Positions 9,694-18,162 of a stretch of 64,000 nucleotides of DNA are shown in pieces (position 1 is the stretch's first letter; every line of letters starts with the position of its first letter). Made by a program: the position numbers and the translations under genes. Source of the stretch: Paenibacillus sp. OVF10 (lineage in GTDB: Bacteria; Bacillota; Bacilli; Paenibacillales; Paenibacillaceae); assembly GCA_022836915.1 (NCBI GenBank), contig CP094668.1, positions 3,844,001 through 3,908,000 on the forward strand. Reading direction: 5' to 3'. The notes under the pieces are model-generated. The model did not search any database and had not been told where the DNA came from. It saw only the letters and a list, made by a program, of their open reading frames with translations.

Positions 9694-9717
9694 AGTCGCC
9701 ATTCGGCGGCTTTTTTT
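9694..9717 (+). terminator. Rho-independent terminator, AGTCGCC family
   Basis: AGTCGCC-attc-GGCGGCT followed by a T7 run, just after the truncated reductase. Confidence 0.85.
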
Positions 9718-9807
9718 ATAGTTATCTGATGAGTGAATTGACAGTTCTCTTATATTAAAGTTATTATGGATACATTAGATCCTTAATTGAGAAGGAGATT
9801 ATATTCT

Positions 9808-10571
9808 ATGAGTAACGGACATTCATCCGGTCAAGCGAACGAATCATCGAGTGGTCATTCCGCTCCTTTTGCAACGTTACAGGAAACACCTATCTTATCC
9901 CTCCTCCAGCCATCCCAAGGTGAACGTATTCTTGATGTGGGTTGTGGCAATGGGGATCTGACAGCCAAAATTGCAGCCGCAGGAGCGCTGCCAACAGGTA
10001 TAGATTTTTCAGAAGAGACGATTAGGCAAGCTAAACAGAAATACCCTGATATGAATATTCAAGTCGAAAATGCTTGTCATTATCGGACAGAAGAAACGTT
10101 TGATGCGGTCTTCTCTCATGCAGTTCTGCATTGGATAAAGGATGCTCCAGCTGTAGTACAATCCATACAGTTAGCGCTCAAGACGGGAGGACGATTCGTG
10201 GCTGAGTTTGCTGGAAGTGGCAACACGGCTATATTAATAACAGCGGTAAGGGAAGAACTGAATGCCCGTGGATACAAATGGGAAGGACGGAATCCATGGT
10301 ATCACCCGACCATTGGCGAATATGCTAATCTACTAGAACAACACGGATTTCGAGTTAGTCTGGCGCAGCACGTTGACCAATTTACCCCGTTTAAGCCAGG
10401 TGTCAGAAAGTGGTTGACCAGCTTCGCGGAGTATTTATTCAGTGGTATCACACCTGCGGAACAGGATGTTATTATGGAAGCAGTTGAGAAAAAGTACAGC
10501 CACAACTGATGCGGGATGGACAATGGTATTTGGACAGAAGCCGACTGCGAGTCGTAGCTATTAAGGAATAG
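9808..10571 (+). CDS. Class I SAM-dependent methyltransferase (frameshifted near the C-terminus)
   Basis: ATG 9808 follows GAGAAGGAGA. About 254 residues. Motif I is ILDVGCGNGDLTAKIA, with the acidic end of strand 2 in PTGIDFSEE, then FDAVFSHAVLHWI and a GGRFVAEFAGSG strand. This fits the UbiE/trans-aconitate 2-methyltransferase-like group. The frame stops early at 10509. One missing T near 10495 restores a C-terminus ending RLRVVAIKE with a stop at 10571, an ending typical of this group. It is followed 11 bp later by the pentapeptide protein. Substrate unknown. Confidence 0.75.
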
Positions 10572-10581
10572 GGAATGTGGT

Positions 10582-11211
10582 ATGAAAGTGGACAAACCCA
10601 AGCTTCAGGAGCAGTTGCTCGAACCGGAAACGATTGTATTTCTCGAATCCAAAGTGGAGTACAAACACAAACTGATCGAGAACATTACATTGGATCAACA
10701 GGAAGCGAGTAAGGTTTCCTTTGAAAATGTTGTATTTAGACATGTGACGATCTCGGAGTCTACCTTGGAACAATTTGAATTCACCGATGTCCGGTTCGAA
10801 CACTGCGACTTCTCCAATGTCAATCTCTCTGGTGCCTTCATGCATCGGATCGAATGGCATAACTGCAAGTTTGTCGGAACTGATTTTTCCAATAGTCGAT
10901 TGCAAAATGTCAGTTTCCTTCATGGTCTAGGAGACTATAGCAATTTCCGTTTTGCCCATCTGAAACAGGTCTCCTTCTCGGAATGTACCTTGATTGGTGC
11001 AGACTTTGCCTATCTGGCACTGCAAAAAATGGAGTTCAATATATGTAACATCGACCAAGCTTCCTTAACGGGAACCAAATTGAAGGATTTGGATCTTAGC
11101 GATTGCGAATTTGACTCCTTGGTTCTGACCATGGAAGATCTCAACGGTTGTGTGATTTCACAACATCAAGCCGCTACATTTGTAGGGTTAATGGGTTTGA
11201 TTATCAAATAA
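10582..11211 (+). CDS. Pentapeptide repeat protein
   Basis: Intact, 209 residues, starting 11 bp after the restored end of the methyltransferase. From residue ~40 to ~175 the chain is built of degenerate A(D/N)LxX five-residue repeats (CDFSNVNLSGAFM, CKFVGTDFSNSRLQNVSF, CTLIGADFAYLAL, LTGTKLKDLDLSDCEF), which fold as a right-handed quadrilateral beta-helix. Members include Qnr-like DNA gyrase protectors and many proteins of unknown role. Nothing here proves a gyrase function. Confidence 0.85.
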   Translation: MKVDKPKLQEQLLEPETIVFLESKVEYKHKLIENITLDQQEASKVSFENVVFRHVTISESTLEQFEFTDVRFEHCDFSNVNLSGAFMHRIEWHNCKFVGTDFSNSRLQNVSFLHGLGDYSNFRFAHLKQVSFSECTLIGADFAYLALQKMEFNICNIDQASLTGTKLKDLDLSDCEFDSLVLTMEDLNGCVISQHQAATFVGLMGLIIK

Positions 11212-11283
11212 ATGGCATGATCATAATATCAAGGTTGCCAAGATAGTAGAAGTGTGTATAATTGGAGACACATTAGAATAAAA

Positions 11284-11417
11284 ACAGGTTTTCTAGGGTT
11301 CCGCGGCGGATATGTCGGTCTGGTCCGAGAGAAAACCCGCAACCTGTTGGTTGTGCCACGGAGGGATAAAAGCCTGGGAGATGAACTGCTACATGCAGTT
11401 TGTTTCCCGGGCTTTTT
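11284..11417 (+). ncRNA. Guanidine-I riboswitch (ykkC-yxkD leader) with terminator platform
   Basis: The conserved aptamer blocks occur in order: CTAGGGTTCCG (11293-11303), GGTCTGGTCCGAGAGA (11317-11332), TGCCACGGAGGGATAAAAG (near 11353-11371). P1 is formed by ACAGGTT (11284-11290) with AACCTGT (11341-11347). Downstream, AGCCTGGGAGATGAACTGC pairs with GCAGTTTGTTTCCCGGGCT and ends in TTTTTTT (to ~11417), an intrinsic terminator. Known riboswitches of this class switch on export genes when guanidine binds. Here it lies ahead of two SMR genes at 11485 and 11823, the usual target. Confidence 0.93.
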
Positions 11418-11484
11418 TTGTTTTTTCGCTAATGAATCTTTACAGGCTGTACAAAAAATGTAGTAGAGAAGGAGTGTTACAGGA

Positions 11485-11823
11485 ATGAATAAAACGTGGA
11501 TGTCGGTTGTGATTGCTGCATTGTTTGAAGTGGGTTGGGTCATTGGATTGAAACATGCGAGTGGTCTGCTGGAATGGGGCCTCACCCTGGTTGCGATTAT
11601 GATCAGTTTCAGCTTAATGATTGCAGCTTCGCGGACACTGCCTGTGGGAACCGTGTATGCAGTATTTGTTGGCCTGGGTACCGCTGGCACGGTACTTGCA
11701 GAGATTGTTCTGTTTAATGCACATGTCCAAACCGGAAAAATGGTACTCATTGGCGTACTTTTACTCGGCGTAATTGGTCTTAAAATGCTGAGCAAAGAGA
11801 AGAATAAGGAGGTGCAACTATAA
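11485..11823 (+). CDS. gdnC: SMR-family guanidinium exporter subunit 1
   Basis: Intact, 112 residues, four transmembrane helices. It has the SMR signature Glu in helix 1 ([16 protein letters not shown]) and the helix 3 region [24 protein letters not shown]. Equivalent to B. subtilis YkkC. Paired SMR proteins work as a heterodimeric antiporter exchanging guanidinium for protons across the membrane. RBS AGAAGGAG. The stop overlaps the next ATG (TAATG), so the two subunits are coupled. Controlled by the guanidine-I riboswitch upstream. Confidence 0.88.
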   Translation: MNKTWMSVVIAALFEVGWVIGLKHASGLLEWGLTLVAIMISFSLMIAASRTLPVGTVYAVFVGLGTAGTVLAEIVLFNAHVQTGKMVLIGVLLLGVIGLKMLSKEKNKEVQL

Positions 11824-12137
11824 TGAACTGGGTATTTCTTATCTTGGCAGGTGTATTTGAGATGATCGGAGTGCTTATGATAAACAAGTTGCACAAAGAC
11901 CGTAATCTCATTTCACTGGTACTATTGGTAGCCGGGTTTGGATTGAGCTTCCTGTTCCTGTCCACTGCAATGGAAACTCTTCCGATGGGGACAGCATATG
12001 CGGTATGGACGGGAATCGGAGCTTCCGGCGGTGCTATTCTTGGCATGGTGTTTTACGGAGAACCTCGAAATGCCCTAAGAATTCTGTTTATCGCTATGGT
12101 GCTTGGATCGGCAGTCGGTCTTAAATTGGTCAGTTAA
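11823..12137 (+). CDS. gdnD: SMR-family guanidinium exporter subunit 2
   Basis: Intact, 104 residues, four transmembrane helices, with the conserved Glu of helix 1 in LAGVFEMIGVLMINK and the ETLPMGTAYAVWTGIGASGGAILGM motif. Equivalent to B. subtilis YkkD, partner of the preceding subunit. Starts within the stop codon of gdnC and ends 19 residues after the FYGEPRNAL loop. Same riboswitch control. Confidence 0.88.
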   Translation: MNWVFLILAGVFEMIGVLMINKLHKDRNLISLVLLVAGFGLSFLFLSTAMETLPMGTAYAVWTGIGASGGAILGMVFYGEPRNALRILFIAMVLGSAVGLKLVS

Positions 12138-12254
12138 ACAAAGTGATATTAAAAAGATAATGTACAGATTACGTTTTTAATGGTATCCTTATACGTTACG
12201 TGTGAAATAAAAGATGCGTCTTATTGATAGATGTGCGTAAATGAAGGAGACAAC

Positions 12255-13655
12255 ATGACATTTAAGGACTTAAATATTATCCCCTCTATTATGGAAGGGT
12301 TAAGCAAAGCAAACTATACTAATCCTACCCCTATACAGGAACAGGCCATACCAGCTGTATTAGCTGGCAGAGATCTGCTGGGATGTGCACAGACAGGAAC
12401 AGGCAAGACGGCAGCATTTTCGGTGCCGATCATTCAATTATTAAGCGAAAGATCCAAAGGACCCAAGTCCACACGACATATTCGCTCATTAATTTTGACA
12501 CCAACACGAGAACTGGCTATTCAGATCGCGGATAACATCAAGGTATATAGCCGGTATACGGACATTCGTTGTATGGCAATTGTTGGCGGCGTTTCGCAAA
12601 AAGTACAAGAGCGTGCGCTGAATCAAGGTGCAGATATTATTATCGCAACACCTGGCAGATTGAACGATCTGATTAATCAGAAACGTATTGATCTGAAGAT
12701 GGTTGAGATTCTCGTTCTGGATGAAGCAGACCGGATGTTGGACATGGGCTTCATTCATGATGTGAAAAGAATTATTGCCAAAATGCCGAACAAAAAGCAG
12801 ACGCTGTTCTTCTCAGCTACAATGCCTCCTGAAATCACCAAAATGGTTAAAACCCTGCTGGTTGATCCAGTCAAAGTAGAAATCACACCGGTATCTTCAA
12901 CAGTAGACCGCATTGAGCAGTCTATATATTTGCTGGAGAACGGCAAGAAGCAACATATGTTGAACCAAATTTTGGAGGATAAATCCATCGTCACGGCATT
13001 GGTGTTCACACGCACGAAGCGCGGCGCTGACCGGGTTACACGTGATTTGGCCAAAGTGAACGTTACGGCACAGGCTATTCATGGCAACAAGTCTCAGAAC
13101 GAGAGACAACGGGCACTGAACAACTTCAAGAGTGGTGCAACACGTGTATTAGTTGCGACGGATATCGCGGCACGAGGAATTGACGTGGAGGAACTGTCAC
13201 ATGTCATTAACTTTAACCTGCCTAACATCCCGGAAACGTATGTTCACCGTATTGGCCGTACAGGTCGAGCTGGCAAAAGCGGGATGGCAATTTCGTTCTG
13301 TGAGAAGGATGAACTTCCATTCCTGAAGGATATCGAGAAAGTAATCAAAAAGACGATTCCTGAAGTGAAAGGTCATCCGTATCCAATGACAGGTGTACCT
13401 GTGTTTGATAAAACCAGCAAAGCAGCAGGCAGTAAACCTTCGTTCAACAAATCGGCTGCAGGCAAACCGGCGAAGTCCAAAGCTAACCCGGCGCGCAAGC
13501 CCAAATCCGAATGGTTTGCCAAGAGTGGTAAATCAAACAGTAGTCGTTCAAACGACGGTAGACCGAATAGCAGTAGATCAAACAGCAGTAGCAGTAAATC
13601 AAACCATGGCTCCTTCAGCCGCAGCAGCAAAACTAGGAATGATAGAGCCAATTAA
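12255..13655 (+). CDS. DEAD-box ATP-dependent RNA helicase, RhlE/CshA-like
   Basis: Intact, 466 residues from ATG 12255 (GAAGGAGA upstream). All core motifs are present in order: Q motif (YTNPTPIQEQAI), Walker A AQTGTGKTAA, PTRELAIQI, TPGRL, DEAD, SAT, then ARGIDVEE and HRIGRTGRAG in RecA domain 2. The last ~85 residues are a low-complexity basic Ser/Asn/Lys-rich tail, which in this family tethers the enzyme to RNA. Likely role: unwinding of RNA duplexes in ribosome assembly or mRNA decay, often cold induced. Confidence 0.9.
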   Translation: MTFKDLNIIPSIMEGLSKANYTNPTPIQEQAIPAVLAGRDLLGCAQTGTGKTAAFSVPIIQLLSERSKGPKSTRHIRSLILTPTRELAIQIADNIKVYSRYTDIRCMAIVGGVSQKVQERALNQGADIIIATPGRLNDLINQKRIDLKMVEILVLDEADRMLDMGFIHDVKRIIAKMPNKKQTLFFSATMPPEITKMVKTLLVDPVKVEITPVSSTVDRIEQSIYLLENGKKQHMLNQILEDKSIVTALVFTRTKRGADRVTRDLAKVNVTAQAIHGNKSQNERQRALNNFKSGATRVLVATDIAARGIDVEELSHVINFNLPNIPETYVHRIGRTGRAGKSGMAISFCEKDELPFLKDIEKVIKKTIPEVKGHPYPMTGVPVFDKTSKAAGSKPSFNKSAAGKPAKSKANPARKPKSEWFAKSGKSNSSRSNDGRPNSSRSNSSSSKSNHGSFSRSSKTRNDRAN

Positions 13656-13674
13656 GATCTAAATAAATCCAGAT

Positions 13675-13708
13675 AAAACCTTCTCCATTGATATGGAGGA
13701 GGTTTTAT
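13675..13708 (+). terminator. Rho-independent terminator after the helicase gene
   Basis: AAAACCTTCTCCAT-tgat-ATGGAGGAGGTTTTA stem, 20 bp after the helicase stop. Confidence 0.8.
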
Positions 13709-13797
13709 TATGTGCTTTTATGTGCAACAAGCTTATTTACATACGAACTTACATTCGGTATCATTATATCGTCCACTGGTGAAAGGGAGGTACTGAC

Positions 13798-14154
13798 TTG
13801 AAGGAAACGATGATTGAATACAGTTTGAACAAGAAAGGTGCGACCAAGGATTATCCATTTGGGCCTGATCCAGTCGCGATTAAGGTTGCGGGTAAGATGT
13901 TCGCGCTTATTTTTGAAAACAAAGAAAAGCACGGTCTCTTAAACCTAAAATGTGATCCCGTTATTGCAGAGAACCTGAGAGAGCAGCATGAAGCAGTTCA
14001 ACCGGGATATCATATGAACAAAAAACACTGGAATACCATTACGCTGGATGGTTCATTGTCCGATGAGGATGTCTACGTCATGATCGATCACTCTTATGAT
14101 ATGGTTGTCCAATCTCTTCCGAAAAGGATTCGGGAATCTCTGGCCGAATCGTGA
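13798..14154 (+). CDS. MmcQ/YjbR-family protein
   Basis: Intact, 118 residues from TTG 13798, preferred over ATG 13810 because GGGAGGT lies 7 bp upstream of the TTG. The sequence has the family's hallmarks: DYPFGPDPVAIKVAGKMFALI near the start, LNLKCDPVIAENLREQ, PGYHMNKKHWNTI and a C-terminal IDHSYDMVVQSLPKR. The fold is CyaY/double-wing-like and some members bind DNA; the cellular role is not established. Confidence 0.82.
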   Translation: MKETMIEYSLNKKGATKDYPFGPDPVAIKVAGKMFALIFENKEKHGLLNLKCDPVIAENLREQHEAVQPGYHMNKKHWNTITLDGSLSDEDVYVMIDHSYDMVVQSLPKRIRESLAES

Positions 14155-14298
14155 GACATTTCTATTTGATTTAACACACATTTATGTATCGTATAAAGGA
14201 CGTGCCGAGCTTCGCTAATAAGGTAAGAAAGAAGAAATATATATTATGAGGTATGTAAAAAAGCCACTGGTCTGCTGGCCAAGTAGATTGAATATCAT

Positions 14299-14991
14299 AT
14301 GGAAATGAAGACATACATGAAGTCCGTGTGGGACCGTTACCTTGGAAATAAACAAGATCGAACAGCCATGATCAACGTTGTATCCCTTGTTATCAATGCT
14401 TTGATCGGAATAGGCAAGTTAATCCTGGGAATATATCTGCTTTCCGGATGGTTCATTACAAATGCGGTATATTATCTGATTCTGTGTGTAGCCAAAGGAC
14501 AGGTGCTTCAAAAATATAAAGTTGCCAAAAGGATGAAGTCTCCAAAGGAAAGATATACATTAGAGCTTACGGTCTATAAGCGCGGTGGTCTTTTCCTGTG
14601 TTTTCTGGGCATGTCCTATTCACTGGTCTGCCTGCGAATGTATCTAATCGGCGATGCCTTCATATATGAGGGTAACATCGTGTATATCGTATCTACAGTG
14701 GCTTTTACCAAGCTGGTTTTTGCCGTGTATGGTACCTGGGCGAACCGTCATCTCCATAACCCGATCATATCTACATTAAAAATGATTAACTTCACCGATG
14801 CGATGGTATCCATCGTGGTGACCCAAGCGACATTACTTACCATGCAAGGCTCACCTCTTGCATTAAAAACCAGTAGCTTGTTTGGCATGGGGTGCAGCAT
14901 TTTATTTTGTTTGATGGGGGTCTGGATGATGTTCCAGAAAAAACAGGAAACAAGCACGGACCCAAACCGATCTCCTGGCACTGAATGTTAA
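14299..14991 (+). CDS. Multi-pass membrane protein, unknown function
   Basis: Intact, 230 residues with about five to six hydrophobic segments (e.g. VVSLVINALIGIGKLILGIYLL, GGLFLCFLGMSYSLVCLRMYL, NIVYIVSTVAFTKLVFAVYG, LFGMGCSILFCLMGVWMMF). The first helix pair loosely recalls the start of cation diffusion facilitators, but the conserved HDxxD metal residues are not seen. The start is poorly defined because no clear ribosome binding site precedes ATG 14299. Confidence 0.6.
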   Translation: MEMKTYMKSVWDRYLGNKQDRTAMINVVSLVINALIGIGKLILGIYLLSGWFITNAVYYLILCVAKGQVLQKYKVAKRMKSPKERYTLELTVYKRGGLFLCFLGMSYSLVCLRMYLIGDAFIYEGNIVYIVSTVAFTKLVFAVYGTWANRHLHNPIISTLKMINFTDAMVSIVVTQATLLTMQGSPLALKTSSLFGMGCSILFCLMGVWMMFQKKQETSTDPNRSPGTEC

Positions 14992-15154
14992 CATTGAAGC
15001 ATTATGAGCAGGGGAAGGTAATTTTGGTCCACGTTTGAGCATGTTGATCAATACATATCGAATGAATTGCACATGACGGAATAGACGAATGTCATCTATA
15101 CTTAAGTGACAACGGAAGTAGGCGTATTGGCAATCCACTAAAGGAGTGATATCT

Positions 15155-16039
15155 ATGGATCAACAACAACAACTGGAAATGGTACAACGTATGCGTCAAA
15201 ATGTCGTCGGTACAGGTGCAGCTCTTCAACCCAGTTCCACGTATGCTGTTACAGTAGAAGATGTCATGATCCCTACGACCAAAGGTGATACGCGTGTACT
15301 CGTGTATACACCGAATAGGGAACATACCGCACCTATGCCGGTCTTCTTCAATATGCATGGGGGTGGTTTCATCTTGGGACAAGCAGAGATGGATGATCCA
15401 TGGTGTCGCCTGATCGCTGATCGTGCTGATTGTGTGGTCGTTAATATCGATTACAGTCTTGCACCGGAGCACAAGTTCCCAACGGCAGTCCATGAATGTT
15501 ACGACGTTGTACAGTGGGTCCATGGCAATCCGGAATCCTTCTCGGTGAACCCATCTCTATTCGCCATTGGTGGGCATAGTGCTGGTGGTAATCTTGCGGC
15601 AGCAGTGTGTTTACTGAACCAGCAACGTGGTAGCGAGCTGCCAATTGTTCTGCAAGTTATGGATTATGCCGTATTGGATGTGGCTACAGATCCGGCCGAG
15701 AAACCGAGTTTTGAAGAAGCCATTCCAGCCGAGATCGCCAGAACGTTTAATGCCATGTACCTTGAAACGCCAGAAGATGCGCAAGACCCGTTGGCTTCAC
15801 CTGTGCTCGCAACATCATTGCAGGGTCTCCCGGAAGCATTGATTATTACCGCGGAGAAAGATTCACTGGCCCAAGAAGCAAGAACATATGCAGCAAGGCT
15901 GGAAGCAAGCGGTGTTAAGGTGACTCTTAAGGAGTACGAGGGAGCCGCTCACGGATTTACGCATTTTGGCGATCTCCAGATGGCTGAGGATGCCTGGTAC
16001 CGGATGAGTGACAAGATCAGAGAAGCATTTTCCAAATAA
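15155..16039 (+). CDS. Alpha/beta hydrolase of the hormone-sensitive-lipase esterase family
   Basis: Intact, 294 residues from ATG 15155 (AAGGAGTG 9 bp upstream). The family-defining oxyanion motif HGGG occurs in FFNMHGGGFILG (~residue 70). YSLAPEHKFP and the nucleophile elbow GGHSAGGN (~residue 145) follow, with the catalytic Asp in ALIITAEKDSL and the His in GAAHGFTHF. No signal peptide, so cytoplasmic. Hydrolyses short-chain esters or similar; substrate unknown. Confidence 0.88.
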   Translation: MDQQQQLEMVQRMRQNVVGTGAALQPSSTYAVTVEDVMIPTTKGDTRVLVYTPNREHTAPMPVFFNMHGGGFILGQAEMDDPWCRLIADRADCVVVNIDYSLAPEHKFPTAVHECYDVVQWVHGNPESFSVNPSLFAIGGHSAGGNLAAAVCLLNQQRGSELPIVLQVMDYAVLDVATDPAEKPSFEEAIPAEIARTFNAMYLETPEDAQDPLASPVLATSLQGLPEALIITAEKDSLAQEARTYAARLEASGVKVTLKEYEGAAHGFTHFGDLQMAEDAWYRMSDKIREAFSK

Positions 16040-16108
16040 CGTACATCAGAACGACGTTGAGAAGTGGTTAGAAATTATTTGAGAAAGTTATTTAAAAAGA
16101 TACCTTGA

Positions 16109-16132
16109 AGTCGCCTAATGGCGGCTTTTTTC
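16109..16132 (+). terminator. Rho-independent terminator, AGTCGCC family
   Basis: AGTCGCC-taat-GGCGGCT followed by TTTTTT. Confidence 0.87.
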
Positions 16133-16228
16133 ATTCATTGGTGTGACTGCTTCAATGGCTTGATGAAACCAAGCTTCTGAGCTTGAGGATGTGTTAATAA
16201 ACTGGATTAGGAGCCTTATTGAGATTAT

Positions 16229-16240
16229 AACGATATCGTT
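16229..16240. promoter_or_regulatory. Perfect 12-bp palindrome upstream of the type III PKS gene
   Basis: AACGATATCGTT lies 56 bp before the PKS start codon, in the only promoter-capable gap of the cluster. Possible operator; no cognate regulator is identified. Confidence 0.35.
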
Positions 16241-16295
16241 AAGGGTAAGAGTTGTTAAATTAGAGGAAATAATGACCAATACCAGGAGGTTTATT

Positions 16296-17522
16296 ATGAA
16301 CCAATATAACAGTCCATCCGATATCGCGATTCTTGGCATGGGAACGGCTCTACCTGCTCACCCCGTAGCGCAGTCAGATATTGCAGAACTAATCGCTTCT
16401 TCTCTTCAGGATCGGCCAGATTTGGCCCGTTTTGCCAGACGAATATTCAAGTCCTGTGGTGTTGAAACACGATATACCGTGGAACCGAGCTATCTGGGTT
16501 CACTGGAAGAATGCCGTTATCTGCCCTCTGGTGAGCGATCAGACATCCCGACAACCGAAGAACGAATGAATACATACAAGCGAGAGGCGCTTCCACTCGG
16601 GATTGAGGCGGCAGAGAAAGCCCTGGAGGATTCAGGCGTATCTCCAAAGAGTATCACGCATATCATCACGGTCAGCTGCACCGGTCAATATCTGCCGGGT
16701 CTTGATGTTATGCTCATCCGTCATTTGGGTTTGTCTGCCCGAGTTAATCGACTGCCGCTGATCTTTCAGGGGTGTGCGGCAGGGTTGAAAGCCATTCAGA
16801 TGGCACGAGATGTTGTGCAGGGAGCTCCCGGATCACAGGTCCTTGTGGTCTGTGTAGAGTTGTGCACCATTCATTTTCAGCCCGTACAAGATCGGGAAGC
16901 GCTGTTTGCAGCTTCATTCTTCGGAGACGCTGCTTCTTCCTGTGTAGTGGGTACACCAGAACCTCAGCACAAGAATGTTCTGAGTCTGGGCACGGGTTAT
17001 TCTGTGCTTCTTCCGGATTCGACTGAAGATATGACCTGGGAGGTAGGGAATCTGGGGTATGACCTGTATCTATCCCCTCGTATTCCAAAGCTGTTAGGTG
17101 TTCACCTGGAAGAGGAACTGCGTCTCTTATTGCAAAGTGAACAGCTTCCTGAACTGTGGGCCATTCATCCGGGAGGACGTGGGATTGTGGACTCTGTACA
17201 GAATGTAATGAAACTGCGAGACGAGCAAACAAAGTATAGCAGGGATGTCCTCAGAACGTATGGTAACTTATCTTCCAATACCATTCTGTTTGTACTGAAC
17301 GCGATGCGTGAGGACATGAAGGCACAGGGTCAATCCTCCACAGATGGTGTAGCCATGGCATTTGGACCGGGACTCACCGCAGAGTTGATGAAATTCACTT
17401 ATGTACACTCATTATCTTCAGTGATGGAGGAGCACGATCATGTCCTTTTTAGAACATTGTCCATTCGAGCCAAGGAAGATGAACTGATGGATGACTTCTC
17501 TCTAGGAGGAGGAGCTGCGTGA
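16296..17522 (+). CDS. bpsA: Type III polyketide synthase (alkylpyrone/alkylresorcinol synthase-like)
   Basis: ATG 16296 follows CCAGGAGG. The chalcone/stilbene-synthase fold is clear: catalytic Cys in LIFQGCAAGLKAIQMA, His in WAIHPGGRGIVDSV and Asn in GNLSSNTILFVLN, plus the terminal AFGPGLTAELM. Such enzymes extend a fatty acyl-CoA with malonyl-CoA to make alkyl-pyrones or -resorcinols, as B. subtilis BpsA does. The frame stays open to 17522, but this would overlap the methyltransferase by 83 bp, and the last ~30 residues equal the neighbour's N-terminus in the wrong frame. I suspect a missing base after about 17390, with the true stop near 17424 or 17452 (375-385 residues, normal for the family). 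Confidence 0.87.
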   Translation: MNQYNSPSDIAILGMGTALPAHPVAQSDIAELIASSLQDRPDLARFARRIFKSCGVETRYTVEPSYLGSLEECRYLPSGERSDIPTTEERMNTYKREALPLGIEAAEKALEDSGVSPKSITHIITVSCTGQYLPGLDVMLIRHLGLSARVNRLPLIFQGCAAGLKAIQMARDVVQGAPGSQVLVVCVELCTIHFQPVQDREALFAASFFGDAASSCVVGTPEPQHKNVLSLGTGYSVLLPDSTEDMTWEVGNLGYDLYLSPRIPKLLGVHLEEELRLLLQSEQLPELWAIHPGGRGIVDSVQNVMKLRDEQTKYSRDVLRTYGNLSSNTILFVLNAMREDMKAQGQSSTDGVAMAFGPGLTAELMKFTYVHSLSSVMEEHDHVLFRTLSIRAKEDELMDDFSLGGGAA

Positions 17523-18156
17523 AGCGCTCAGACATCTGAGACGTCTTAACAAAATATTTGCAGCACCTGGCCCAACTCTCGCTGGTGTAGAGAAGTTGTG
17601 GAACTCTGTCGGCAGGCCGGATAAGCTGACTCTGCTGGATGTGGGAGCAGGTTCAGGAGATGTGAACCAAAAACTACTACAATGGGCAGATCGTCAGGAT
17701 GTTCAGCTGGAAATTACGCTGGTTGATCTGACGGAAGAAGCGTGTGAGGAAGCGAGACAACTATTCCGTCACGAACCCCGAGTCCGGGTACAACGTGCTG
17801 ATCTTACACAACTGCCGGATGCTTCAGCAGATATCGTGACAGGTTCCCAGTTTGTACATCATTTTGACGGAGATCAGCTGGTTGATATGGTTTCTCATAT
17901 GCTGCGAGCATCCAGATACGGTGTCGTCATTAATGATATTCACCGCCACCCCGTATCCTATAAGGCGGTCTGGATTACTACACGGATGATCTCGCGCAAT
18001 CGTTATATTCGTCATGATGGGCCTCTTTCCGTCGCCAAAGGTTTTACAGGGAGGGATTGGAATGAACTTAAACAACGGCTAAATCATGATACGATGACCT
18101 ATGAATGGAAGCCGTTATTCCGTTACTCTGTTGTTATTCCCACGAAAGGCAGGTGA
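17440..18156 (+). CDS. Class I SAM methyltransferase of the type III PKS cluster (frameshifted)
   Basis: The clear Rossmann core starts near 17630 (LTLLDVGAGSGDVNQKLL, then DASADIVTGSQFVHHF). The start is placed at ATG 17440, 10 bp after TGGAGGAG, because frame 1 there reads MSFLEHCPFEPRKM, continues in the shifted frame as ELMDDFSLGG and returns as ELREALRHLRRLNKIF. This implies base errors near 17481 and 17505-17512. Total about 239 residues. The gene lies between the PKS and an FAD oxidoreductase with only 6 bp to the latter. By analogy with SrsB of Streptomyces it may methylate the alkylresorcinol or pyrone product. Confidence 0.78.
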
Positions 18157-18162
18157 TCTTAC

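Noticed and set aside
11229..11894. 221-codon minus-strand frame over the riboswitch and gdnC
   Set aside because: It covers a well-supported riboswitch and exporter on the other strand and shows no family features.
16744..17232. 162-codon minus-strand frame inside the PKS gene
   Set aside because: Antisense to a clear type III PKS; no motif or start signal.
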